NCBI GenBank assembly: GCA_910588615.1
Contig: CAJUOI010000021.1
Location: 1 to 38,089, forward strand
DNA length: 38,089 nucleotides
Source of the DNA: an uncultured Christensenellaceae bacterium
GTDB lineage: Bacteria > Bacillota > Clostridia > Christensenellales > Borkfalkiaceae
Reading direction: 5' to 3'
The translations under genes and the position numbers were made by a program. Positions 14,497 through 23,246 of this stretch are shown one piece after another (the stretch's first letter is position 1; each line of letters begins with the position of its first letter). A model generated the notes under the pieces. The model worked only from the letters and a program-made list of their open reading frames with translations. It searched no databases and was not told the DNA's origin.

Positions 14497-15930
14497 ATGA
14501 AGAAAGGATTTTTGGCGTGTGTGGTGGCGGGGCTGATGACGGTTTCCTGCCTTGCGGCTTGCGGAAAGCAGGGCGGGGAAGAAGTAATTCCGCCCGATGC
14601 GGTAATCACCGAGCGGGTAGATATCGAATTCTGGGGTTGGGGGGATCTGGCAGAGCAGAACAACTATCAGACGCTTGTCAATCAGTTTATGGCGGAAGAG
14701 GGGAACGAGAATATCAACGTGCACTACGTCGGAAATACCGCGACCGTGCATATGCAAAATCTCGAAGGGCGGATCAAAAACCTGCCGCAGCTCTTCATGC
14801 TGCCCGACTATGACTTTTACGCGTGGGTCGCCGACGATACGTTAAAGGACATCACGCCCTACGTAACCGAAGAGGAGCTTTCCGCGGTATGGCCGCAGGC
14901 GGTGGATGAATACTACTATAACCCCGACACGGCGTTGCTCGGCAAGAGCGACGGGGCGAAGCTGTACGGACTGCCCAAGGATCTCGGTCCCTTCACGCTC
15001 GTGTACAACGAGGATTTGCTGAACGCGCAGATTGCGGCGAACCATCTGAATAAGGAAGAGATTTACGCCAATCTCCTCAACCCGAAGGATCCGATGACCT
15101 GGACGGAATTCCGCAATCTGTTAAAGAGTCTGGTGCCGGGGCTCGGAGAAAACCAATACGGGATTTCTCACTACGAAATCGAGGCGGCAATCTATTCGAA
15201 CGACGCCAACTTCTTCACCGACGACGCGGCGACGCAGAAGATCACGGACAAAAACTTTACCGATGCGCTGCAATTTTGCGCCAATCTTGCCTTGGTGGAC
15301 GGCGTCATGACGCCCGAGGCGAAGCAGGACACCGACGGCTTTACCCGTTTTCAGGGCGGAAACTGCATTTTCAGCTTTATGGGACCGTGGGACTGTTCGC
15401 AGTTCTGGAGCTTCAACATTCCCTTTAAAACGAATATCCTGCCCGTACCCTATAACGGCGACAATCCCAACGCCAGAAGCACGGCTTGGGTGGGCTCGAT
15501 GGGCTATTGCGTCAGCAAAAAGGCAAACGCCTTGCAGACGGCTGCGGCGCTCCGCCTTGCAAAATACCTGTGCATGAACGAGAACGCGCAGCGCAAGTTC
15601 TACGAGCTCGGTCAGCAGGTGCCCAACATCATGGAAATGGCGAGGGACGAATACGTGAACGACACGCGCGGACTGATTGCGGGCAAAGATCCCGCAGACC
15701 GTTCCGTCTGGCTCGACACCATCGATGGCTTCTCCGATACGGATAAGGTGGGGGGAAAGGTGCGTCCGCGGTACTACACCTATTCATCGGGCTGGTACGC
15801 GGAACTCACGGACTATCTTTCCGATCAGGGGCTATGGAAGGGCACCAAGACGGCGGCGCAAATCTGCGAGGCGTATAGCGACATCTTTCAGAAGAAACTG
15901 ACGGCGATGCGCAAAGAGCTGGGGCTTTGA
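14497..15930 (+). CDS. Sugar ABC transporter substrate-binding lipoprotein
   Basis: 477 residues. ATG 14497 follows AAGGAGG. A lipoprotein signal peptide with lipobox LAAC places the mature Cys at residue 22, anchored outside the membrane. The rest matches the extracellular solute-binding protein family 1 (COG1653-type): an early IEFWGWGD strand, the hinge segment KLYGLPKDLGPFTLVYNEDLL, and the ALRLAKYLCMNENAQRKFYELGQQVPN block near the end. It captures an oligosaccharide for the two permeases encoded immediately downstream. Usual length for the family. It is the first gene of the operon. Confidence 0.92.
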   Translation: MKKGFLACVVAGLMTVSCLAACGKQGGEEVIPPDAVITERVDIEFWGWGDLAEQNNYQTLVNQFMAEEGNENINVHYVGNTATVHMQNLEGRIKNLPQLFMLPDYDFYAWVADDTLKDITPYVTEEELSAVWPQAVDEYYYNPDTALLGKSDGAKLYGLPKDLGPFTLVYNEDLLNAQIAANHLNKEEIYANLLNPKDPMTWTEFRNLLKSLVPGLGENQYGISHYEIEAAIYSNDANFFTDDAATQKITDKNFTDALQFCANLALVDGVMTPEAKQDTDGFTRFQGGNCIFSFMGPWDCSQFWSFNIPFKTNILPVPYNGDNPNARSTAWVGSMGYCVSKKANALQTAAALRLAKYLCMNENAQRKFYELGQQVPNIMEMARDEYVNDTRGLIAGKDPADRSVWLDTIDGFSDTDKVGGKVRPRYYTYSSGWYAELTDYLSDQGLWKGTKTAAQICEAYSDIFQKKLTAMRKELGL

Positions 15931-15943
15931 TTTGAGGGAACGT

Positions 15944-16909
15944 ATGGAAAATACGGTGAATGCGGCGACGGCGGAATCGGAGTTATCCGTTCCGCCGCAG
16001 GCGCCGCCGAAAAAGAAACCGAGGAGCAGAGTGGAAAAGCGGGAAAACCTCGTTGCGTTTCTGTTTATTCTGCCTCCCGTGGTCGGATTTCTCATTTTTA
16101 CGGCAATTTCGATGGGTTGTACGTTCGTGTTCAGCTTTCAGAACTACTACGTCCGTCGCGGCACGTCGGAGTTCGTGGGCTTTACGCATTACGTCAGCCT
16201 GTTTTCGGGCATGTTTAAGGCGGGGGAACTGGGCAACGCCTTCATTAAGTCGGTAGGGAATACTATTTTCCTGTTGCTGAGTCTGCCCGTCAGCATTATC
16301 TTTGGGCTCGTGGTGGCGGGGCTTCTTCGTCTCGGCGACGTCAAAGGCGGCAAAATATTTCAGATTCTTTACTATCTGCCTGCCGTGTCGAGCGCGGTTG
16401 CGCTGAATATCGTCTGGCGGTATATTTTCCAGAGCAACGGACTTTTAAACCATATGTTCGGCACGGGCACCCCTTGGCTGAGCGACGATATGCTCTTGAA
16501 GGTGGCGATCGTTCTGAAAAATTCGCTGAATGCCACGGGCGGGGCGATGATTCTGTTGCTTGCCGGAATGCTGAACGTTTCCAAGGAGCTTTACGAGGCG
16601 TCGTCGCTGGACGGCGCGGGCAAGTTCAAGCAGTTCTTTGCGATCACGCTGCCCATGCTGACCCCCGTCATTTTCTATCTTCTCATTACGGGGCTCATCG
16701 GCGGATTGCAGTCGTACGCCGATTCGCAGGTCTTTGCCAAGGGCGATTCGGGGGCGGCGACGATCGTCTACTTTATCTGGCAGCAGCGTACAAACGGCGC
16801 GGCGGGCTACGGAATCGCCTCCTCGGCTTCCGTGTTTCTCTCCGTGTGCATAATGATCATCACGCTCGTACAGTTCAAAGTCTCCAATAAATGGGTTTAC
16901 GAGGAGTAA
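15944..16909 (+). CDS. Sugar ABC transporter permease (MalF/UgpA type)
   Basis: 321 residues. I chose ATG 15944, which has GAGGG at normal spacing; a TTG frame starts at 15932. After a Pro/Lys-rich cytoplasmic tail, six membrane segments are visible. The EAA loop that docks the ATPase is present (YEASSLDGAGKFKQFFAITLPML, about residues 213-235). It partners with the permease downstream, three bases away, and with the binding protein upstream. Confidence 0.93.
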   Translation: MENTVNAATAESELSVPPQAPPKKKPRSRVEKRENLVAFLFILPPVVGFLIFTAISMGCTFVFSFQNYYVRRGTSEFVGFTHYVSLFSGMFKAGELGNAFIKSVGNTIFLLLSLPVSIIFGLVVAGLLRLGDVKGGKIFQILYYLPAVSSAVALNIVWRYIFQSNGLLNHMFGTGTPWLSDDMLLKVAIVLKNSLNATGGAMILLLAGMLNVSKELYEASSLDGAGKFKQFFAITLPMLTPVIFYLLITGLIGGLQSYADSQVFAKGDSGAATIVYFIWQQRTNGAAGYGIASSASVFLSVCIMIITLVQFKVSNKWVYEE

Positions 16910-16912
16910 GGT

Positions 16913-17842
16913 ATGGAAAATCAGAAAGATTACAATGCTGCCGAAGCAACCGTAACCGAAACGGATACCGAACTCACGGTAACCGTCTATAAGAACAAGA
17001 GCCATCGGCTTTGGCTGACGGTCCTATTGAAAATCGTTGCGTACGCCGTACTTGTGCTCGGTGCGGTATTGCTTGTGTTTCCATTCCTCTGGATGCTGTT
17101 AAGCTCCTTTAAGACGGGTAACGAGGCGAGTCTGCAATTCACCTTTTTTCCAAAGCAGTGGGTGTTCGAAAACTACAAAGAGCTATTCACGGGTACGGAC
17201 TTTCCCATTTTCAGGGCGCTCGGCAACACCGTGCTCATCGAAGTCAGCGTAATTATTATCGGCACCTTTGTGTCCGCTATGGCGGCGTTCAGCTTTGCAA
17301 AACTGAAACTGCGCCATAAAACGTTCTGGTTGCTGTTTCTGATGAGCGGCATGATGGTGCCGTACGCGGCGCTTATGCTTCCGCAGTACCGTGCGTTCGA
17401 CGCAATGCACATGACGGATACCCTGTGGCCCCTCATTCTCCCCGGATTCTTCGGAAACGTTTCGATGATTTTCTTCCTCATTCAGTACATGCGGGGGATC
17501 CCGAACGCCTATTTCGAAGCGGCGAGAATCGACGGAGCGAATCACTTTACCTGTTTTATTTTAATTATGCTGCCGCTCATTAAAACGGCGATTGCGGCGC
17601 AGGTTATCTTTTGGTTTGTCGGAATCTGGAACGACTATTTCGCGCCGTCGCTTTATCTTACGAGCAGGAACAGAATGACGTTGCAAGTCTTGTTGGGGCA
17701 GTTGAACGCGGGGACCTCGGGCAAGTATCTGCCCATGGCGTTGGCGGGGGCGGTGCTTTCGAGCATTCCCATGCTCGTCATTTATATCAGCTGTCAGAAA
17801 TTTTTTATCGAATCTTTGGCGATTTCGGGAGTGAAGGGCTAA
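16913..17842 (+). CDS. Sugar ABC transporter permease (MalG/UgpE type)
   Basis: 309 residues. ATG 16913 follows GAGGAGTAAGG, overlapping the end of the upstream gene's coding sequence, so translation is probably coupled. Six membrane helices and the EAA loop (YFEAARIDGANHFTCFILIMLPLIKT) identify the second permease subunit of a carbohydrate-uptake family 1 importer. The importer needs an ATPase, which is not encoded in this window. In Firmicutes a shared MsmK/UgpC-type ATPase encoded elsewhere commonly serves several such importers. Confidence 0.93.
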   Translation: MENQKDYNAAEATVTETDTELTVTVYKNKSHRLWLTVLLKIVAYAVLVLGAVLLVFPFLWMLLSSFKTGNEASLQFTFFPKQWVFENYKELFTGTDFPIFRALGNTVLIEVSVIIIGTFVSAMAAFSFAKLKLRHKTFWLLFLMSGMMVPYAALMLPQYRAFDAMHMTDTLWPLILPGFFGNVSMIFFLIQYMRGIPNAYFEAARIDGANHFTCFILIMLPLIKTAIAAQVIFWFVGIWNDYFAPSLYLTSRNRMTLQVLLGQLNAGTSGKYLPMALAGAVLSSIPMLVIYISCQKFFIESLAISGVKG

Positions 17843-17869
17843 GCGCCCAAAAGGATAAGGAGGAATTAT

Positions 17870-20800
17870 ATGAAGAAAAAAGGATTTGCGCTTGCGGCAG
17901 TGCTTGCGCTTTCCGTCGCCATGGTGGCGGCGGGCTGCAAGAAGCCGAATAATCCGGGACCGGACGGACCGAACGGTCCGACGGGGGATATTTATCAGGA
18001 CTACGATCCGAACAAGCAGCCGGGCGGCGGTCAGTTCGACTATGAGGGCAACTATTCCACGCCTGAGCTCACGATTGACGGCAAGGGCGACGAGGCGCAG
18101 TGGCAAGCCGCGCAGCCGCTTTTGACTTACGGAAAGAAGGTGGACGACGGCAACGGCGGCACGGTGGATGCGGTCAGCGTCAAGGCATACCGCGGCGAAA
18201 AGGCGCTGTTCTTCCTGTTTGACGTTAAGGACAGCGTACTTCTGACGCAGGGCGTTACCAACGACGACGCGGTAACGCGCGGCGACAGCATCGAATTTTA
18301 TATCGACACCAAGGCGGACGGGGGCAGAAACCCGCAGAGCGACGACTTCCAGATCAATCTCGGTATTCACGGCAAAACGCGAATCATGCAGGGCGCGGGC
18401 AACAGCTGGGGCAGTTGGAACGGGCTGATCGACTACGAGGTGGGGCTGAACGGCACACTGAACGACGGCGCGGAGGTCAACGATAGGGGCTATACCGTGG
18501 AGGTCATGATCCAATATAAGGATATCATGATCGAAAAAGACGACACCATCGGACTTGCGTTCGGGCAGGTGGATAAGGTGCGTACGGAGGACGCGGCTTC
18601 GGGCAGCGAAACGGGTCCGTGGAATTGGTACGGCTGGACGGTGAACGGCTCGCTCGTCGATCCGCAAAAGCCCAATGCTTATATTCTGTACGACAAGGAC
18701 GGGAACCTTTCCTCGCGCGACGATATCGCTATGCCGCCCGCGGATATGGCGGGTACGGTTACGGACACGGCGGGCGCGCCCGTTTCGGGGGCAACCGCCA
18801 CGGCGACGATCGGCGGGGCGGAAAAGAGGGCGACGACGGACGAGCGCGGCTATTTCGTGTTCGAGGACGTCGATTCCAACCAAAATTACACCGTCGTCAT
18901 CTTCAAAGAGGGATACATTTCGCTGACGGAAACGTATACGAGAGCGGAGCTTCGCGCCGCAAACGGCACGATCGTGTTAAAGGATTTCACTCTTGTTTCC
19001 ACGGCGAATCTGACCTATACGACGCTGAAAGGCAGGGTGAGAAACGTTGCCGAAGGCGCAATCGGCGGTGCGACGGTTACCCTAAAAGGGACGACTGTTT
19101 CGGCTACGGCGGAAGCGGACGGCACGTTCTCGCTGGAAAACGTTCCCGCAAACAACGGCGCGGTTACGATCGTCGTATCCAAGACGGGCTACGAAAACAG
19201 CGAAACCGTAATTGAGCAAAACGCGCTCGTTGCCGAGGGAGAAACGGCGTTGGGCGACGTCAACCTCAGCCTTCCGGCCGCGCAGTCGGGCGATTTCGGC
19301 GGCAAGTCCGGCTTGTTTGCCAACAACAGGGCGTATATCGTCCGCACGCTGACCGGCGTGGAATTCCGCTTCGAGGGCGACAACAACTTTAACGGCTGGC
19401 TGGAAGTGTTCGTCGATACCAAAGCGAGCACGGATGCGCGCAACGCTACGAACGCGATGTACCGCCTTTATGCCAACGGTACGGTCGGGGTGGATAACTA
19501 CGGCGGAAATTTCAAGACGGACGGTATCGTTTGGACGGTAACGCCGACGAGCGGCGCGGGATATACGGCAAAGGCGCTGATTCCCTATACGACGCTCGGC
19601 ATTTCCGCGCTTGAACCCTTCGGTTTCTCGCTCGGGCAGAATAACGGGCAGGATGATTGGGACGGCTGGAACAGGGGGGATATGCTCGGGGCGAACGGCG
19701 AAGCGTTCGTAAAACCCGAAATGCCCACCGACTATATCCGTATGGGCGCAACCAACAATCTGTATTGGGCGAACCACAATAACGCGATGATGGCGTTCGG
19801 CGGCACGGTAAAGTCGGGCGGCGTTGCGATTTCGGGCGTAACCGTTAAAATCGGCGCGCTGAGCGCAACCACCGACGCGAACGGCGTGTGGAGCATCGGC
19901 GGCGTCGTGCTCGGAAGCGGCGATTACACCGTAACCTACGAGAAGGCGGGCTACGTGAAAAAGACGACGGAAATTGCGAATGCGTCGCTTACGGGCAAGA
20001 CGGTCTGGAACGAGACCGCTGTGCTCGATGCGGTAACCGTTGCGCTTTCGGGAAAGATCACGGGCGCGGACGGAAAGGGAATCGAGGGGGTTAGCGTTGC
20101 GGTTAATGGCGACGGCGTCTACCTGACGGCGACGACGGGCGCGGACGGCAGCTACTCCGTTACGGGTATTACGGTGTTTGCGGACGTTACCGTTACGTTC
20201 AGTAAGACGGATTACGTTACCGTGTCCGATACGATCGCGGCGGAAACGCTCGCCGGCGGCGCGGCGCACGTGATGAACAAGACGATGCAGTCGAGCGCGT
20301 TCGAAAAGGAAGTTACGCTGTCTGGCACGGTGAAAGAGGGCGATACGCCGTTGCAGGGCGTAACCGTTACCGTAGGCACGGCTTCGGCTTCGACGGGCGC
20401 GGACGGCACGTGGAGCATTACGCTCAATCTTGCATATAACGAGGCTACGACGGTAACCTATACGGTTGCGGGCTACAAGAGCGCGCAGACGGTGATTGCG
20501 GCGAATACGTTCGAAACGCAGACGAGTTGGAGCGAGAACAAGTCGCTCGCCGCCGAGCTTACGACGGTGGCGGGTACAGTGAAGAATATCGTGCACGGAA
20601 ACGTTGCGGGCGTTACGGTTACGGTCAAGGGAACGCAGAACGCCGCCACGACGGACGGCAGCGGCGCGTTCTCCTTTACGGGCGTGCGTTTGGCGGACGG
20701 CGATATTACGCTTACCGTTACCAAGAGCGGCTACGAATCGGCGGAAATTGCCGTATCGGCAGACGATTTCGTTGCGGACGGCACGACGCAGCTCGGCGAA

Positions 20801-23233
20801 ATCGGTTTGAATCTTCCCGCAGTCGGCGGCGGGGTATTTGCCACGGGCGCGGGCAAGGCGGAGGACAAGAAAAACAACTTTATCAATGCGACCGTTGCGG
20901 TTACGAGAACGCTTGAGGGCGTGGAGTTCCGCTTCAACGGCACGCGCCGTCTGGGAGCGGGTAAAATCGAGCTCTATCTCGACGTCAAGGAGAGCACGGG
21001 CGCGAGAGAGGACGAAACGACGGCGTGGCGGCTTGACCTGTCGGGCGACGGCAGCATTGCGGGTACGCACTTTAAGGGCGGCGTGTTCACGGCGGCGGGG
21101 CTTGTTTACCGCGTGATCTCCAACACGGACGCAGGCTTTGCGGCAACGTTGCTCGTGCCCTATTCCTATCTCGGTATCGACGGAACGGAAACGTTCGGTA
21201 TGTCGCTCGGACAGTGGAGCGAAACCGCAAAGGATTGGGACGGCTGGAATTGGAACGGCGACGGTGCGTTCGTCGCGCCCGAAAATACGCCGAACTATCT
21301 GCGCATCGGTGCGCTGAACAATTTCTACCGTGCAAGCAACAATAACACGATGATTCAGCTTTCGGGCAATGCGGGACAGAGCGGAGTCGCCGTAAGCGTG
21401 GGTTCGCTTTCGGCAACCGCGAACGCGCAGGGCGATTGGAATCTTATGATTCCCGCAACGAACGGCGCGGTCGAAATCAGATATTCCAAGCTCGGCTACG
21501 TTAGCAAAACGACCTCGCTTGCGGCAGGCGCTCTGACGGGTGAATTCGCTTGGAGCGAGAACGTAACGCTCGACGAACAGAAGATCCGTGTAACGGGCAC
21601 GGTGATCGATCAGGATAATGCGGCGGTCGCAGGCGTAAAAGTTACGCTGACGGTCGGTTCGGAAACCAGAACGGCGACGACGGATGCGAGCGGAAATTAT
21701 ACGTTCGAAAACGTAACGACGTTTACGGGCGTTACGGTCGGGTTCGAAAAGGAAGGCTACGCCGCCGTTGCGGCAACGACCGTTACGCAGGCGGATCTGG
21801 CATCGGCGCAGAACGGCGTATACGCGGTTGCAACGAGACAGCTGACCGCGACCTCGCAGGTAAAATATCTCACCGTTACGGGTAAAACAGTAGGCATTGC
21901 GGGCGCAATGCAGGGTGTTTCCGTTACGGTTGCGGGCAAAGAAATTTCGTCGGTTACGGCGGCGGACGGTGTCTTCACGCTGGAAAACTTCGAACTTGTC
22001 GACAGCGAAATCACGTTTACGCTTGCGGGTTATCTCACACAGACGGTTGCGTTTAAGGCAAACGAGGCGGGGGAGGGCGCAACGTTCGATCTCGGCGAAA
22101 TCTTCCTTGCGAGGGAGTACGAGGCGCTCGGCCCCGCGTTCGGAACGACGAACGACGCATTCGCGCACTTCGTCCCTTACGTAACGCGCGGGAAAACGGG
22201 CTTCGAATTTAAGTTTATCGGCTCCAAGGCGTTTACGGGAAGAATCGAAGCGTTTGTCGACACCAAGGGCAGCAGCCAGAGAGTGAACGACGGAGATAAT
22301 ACCAAGCGTAACGAAACCGACTATCTCTTCAACCTCAACGCGGACGGCACGATTACGGTTGTCAATTGGAACGGCGGCGGCAACGAAAATCCAGCTACGC
22401 TTGTAATGCGCTTTGCGGGAGAGCAACAGCCCGAAGTTTCCTTCATCCTTCCCTACGCTTTCCTCGGCGTGGAGCCAACGGAGATTATCGGCGTGTCTTT
22501 CGGTCAGTATAACGGTACCGATTGGAACGGCTGGAACTGTCCCGATATGGCGGGATATAACGGCAGCGCGTTCGTTGCTCCCGAAATCACCATGGACTAT
22601 ATCCGTATCGGCGCAGACAACAAGCCGTTCGAAAACAGCTACAACTACGAAAAAGATAAACTCGATTTGAGCGGTCATCAGATTCATTTCGGACAGATGG
22701 CAGACAGCTTTTATTCGAAGGTCGTCAGCCGAGACGATACGGGCGTTACTTTCGAATTCGTAACTCTCGGCGATTTCGGAATGAGAAAGGGCGCGGAGGA
22801 AATGGTGTTCCTTTACGTGGACACGGGCGAGCCGAGAGACAACGGTTGGGAACAGGTTGACGGTCTGTTTAAAATCAGCTCGGACGGAACGGTATACTAC
22901 CGCAATGCTGCATGGTACGAAGCGCTCGACTCCGACAAAACGGGAGAGACGGTTACGATTACAAGAGTAAACGGTATTACACGGTTTACCTACAAGGTTT
23001 TGTACTCGAAAATCGGGATCGAAAAAGACGAAGTGTTCGGCGTTGCAATGCGCGAGGGTACGAGGAACGTGAATACGGACGGCGACCGAAACGATAAGCT
23101 TATCGACCCTTGGTACGACTGTTATTTCGAGGAAAATACCCACGTGGACGCAGCTTGGTGTTCGATGTATATCCGCGTCAAGGCGGACGGCGTGCTCGTC
23201 GTTGCAAGCAGTAACGGCGCGGTTACGGAATAA
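17870..23233 (+). CDS. Giant modular lipoprotein: CBM9-like and carboxypeptidase-regulatory-like repeats
   Basis: 1787 residues. ATG 17870 follows AAGGAGG. The lipobox VAAGC puts the protein on the outer face of the membrane. The body alternates two kinds of module. About five CBM9-like beta-sandwich modules share the features VEFRF, a VDTK or LDVK strand, and a WDGWN or WNGWN turn. About nine short CarboxypepD_reg-like modules have the pattern GTV...GVTVTV....ATTDADGTFSLENV....KTGY. The first CBM9-like module (residues 55-280) is the most canonical. No catalytic motif is visible. It most likely binds polysaccharide and acts as a spacer or scaffold for uptake by the upstream importer. Its size is far beyond a single CBM9 protein and points to internal duplication. 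Confidence 0.85.
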   Translation: MKKKGFALAAVLALSVAMVAAGCKKPNNPGPDGPNGPTGDIYQDYDPNKQPGGGQFDYEGNYSTPELTIDGKGDEAQWQAAQPLLTYGKKVDDGNGGTVDAVSVKAYRGEKALFFLFDVKDSVLLTQGVTNDDAVTRGDSIEFYIDTKADGGRNPQSDDFQINLGIHGKTRIMQGAGNSWGSWNGLIDYEVGLNGTLNDGAEVNDRGYTVEVMIQYKDIMIEKDDTIGLAFGQVDKVRTEDAASGSETGPWNWYGWTVNGSLVDPQKPNAYILYDKDGNLSSRDDIAMPPADMAGTVTDTAGAPVSGATATATIGGAEKRATTDERGYFVFEDVDSNQNYTVVIFKEGYISLTETYTRAELRAANGTIVLKDFTLVSTANLTYTTLKGRVRNVAEGAIGGATVTLKGTTVSATAEADGTFSLENVPANNGAVTIVVSKTGYENSETVIEQNALVAEGETALGDVNLSLPAAQSGDFGGKSGLFANNRAYIVRTLTGVEFRFEGDNNFNGWLEVFVDTKASTDARNATNAMYRLYANGTVGVDNYGGNFKTDGIVWTVTPTSGAGYTAKALIPYTTLGISALEPFGFSLGQNNGQDDWDGWNRGDMLGANGEAFVKPEMPTDYIRMGATNNLYWANHNNAMMAFGGTVKSGGVAISGVTVKIGALSATTDANGVWSIGGVVLGSGDYTVTYEKAGYVKKTTEIANASLTGKTVWNETAVLDAVTVALSGKITGADGKGIEGVSVAVNGDGVYLTATTGADGSYSVTGITVFADVTVTFSKTDYVTVSDTIAAETLAGGAAHVMNKTMQSSAFEKEVTLSGTVKEGDTPLQGVTVTVGTASASTGADGTWSITLNLAYNEATTVTYTVAGYKSAQTVIAANTFETQTSWSENKSLAAELTTVAGTVKNIVHGNVAGVTVTVKGTQNAATTDGSGAFSFTGVRLADGDITLTVTKSGYESAEIAVSADDFVADGTTQLGEIGLNLPAVGGGVFATGAGKAEDKKNNFINATVAVTRTLEGVEFRFNGTRRLGAGKIELYLDVKESTGAREDETTAWRLDLSGDGSIAGTHFKGGVFTAAGLVYRVISNTDAGFAATLLVPYSYLGIDGTETFGMSLGQWSETAKDWDGWNWNGDGAFVAPENTPNYLRIGALNNFYRASNNNTMIQLSGNAGQSGVAVSVGSLSATANAQGDWNLMIPATNGAVEIRYSKLGYVSKTTSLAAGALTGEFAWSENVTLDEQKIRVTGTVIDQDNAAVAGVKVTLTVGSETRTATTDASGNYTFENVTTFTGVTVGFEKEGYAAVAATTVTQADLASAQNGVYAVATRQLTATSQVKYLTVTGKTVGIAGAMQGVSVTVAGKEISSVTAADGVFTLENFELVDSEITFTLAGYLTQTVAFKANEAGEGATFDLGEIFLAREYEALGPAFGTTNDAFAHFVPYVTRGKTGFEFKFIGSKAFTGRIEAFVDTKGSSQRVNDGDNTKRNETDYLFNLNADGTITVVNWNGGGNENPATLVMRFAGEQQPEVSFILPYAFLGVEPTEIIGVSFGQYNGTDWNGWNCPDMAGYNGSAFVAPEITMDYIRIGADNKPFENSYNYEKDKLDLSGHQIHFGQMADSFYSKVVSRDDTGVTFEFVTLGDFGMRKGAEEMVFLYVDTGEPRDNGWEQVDGLFKISSDGTVYYRNAAWYEALDSDKTGETVTITRVNGITRFTYKVLYSKIGIEKDEVFGVAMREGTRNVNTDGDRNDKLIDPWYDCYFEENTHVDAAWCSMYIRVKADGVLVVASSNGAVTE

Positions 23234-23246
23234 GGAGGAAAGGACG

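Noticed and set aside
17561..18883. A 440-codon minus-strand frame across the second permease and the lipoprotein
   Set aside because: It spans two well-supported genes on the opposite strand and its product is low-complexity and basic. It is a shadow frame.
19082..23143. A 1353-codon open frame on the minus strand, antisense to the giant lipoprotein gene
   Set aside because: It is Arg/Val/Ala-rich with no recognisable domain, signal or ribosome site. The sense frame has a lipobox, clear domain repeats and a good start. Codon bias and internal repeats of the sense gene explain the missing stops.
17870..23233. Possible CRISPR or tandem DNA repeat array in the giant lipoprotein
   Set aside because: The repetition is at protein level with diverged DNA and no regular spacer pattern.
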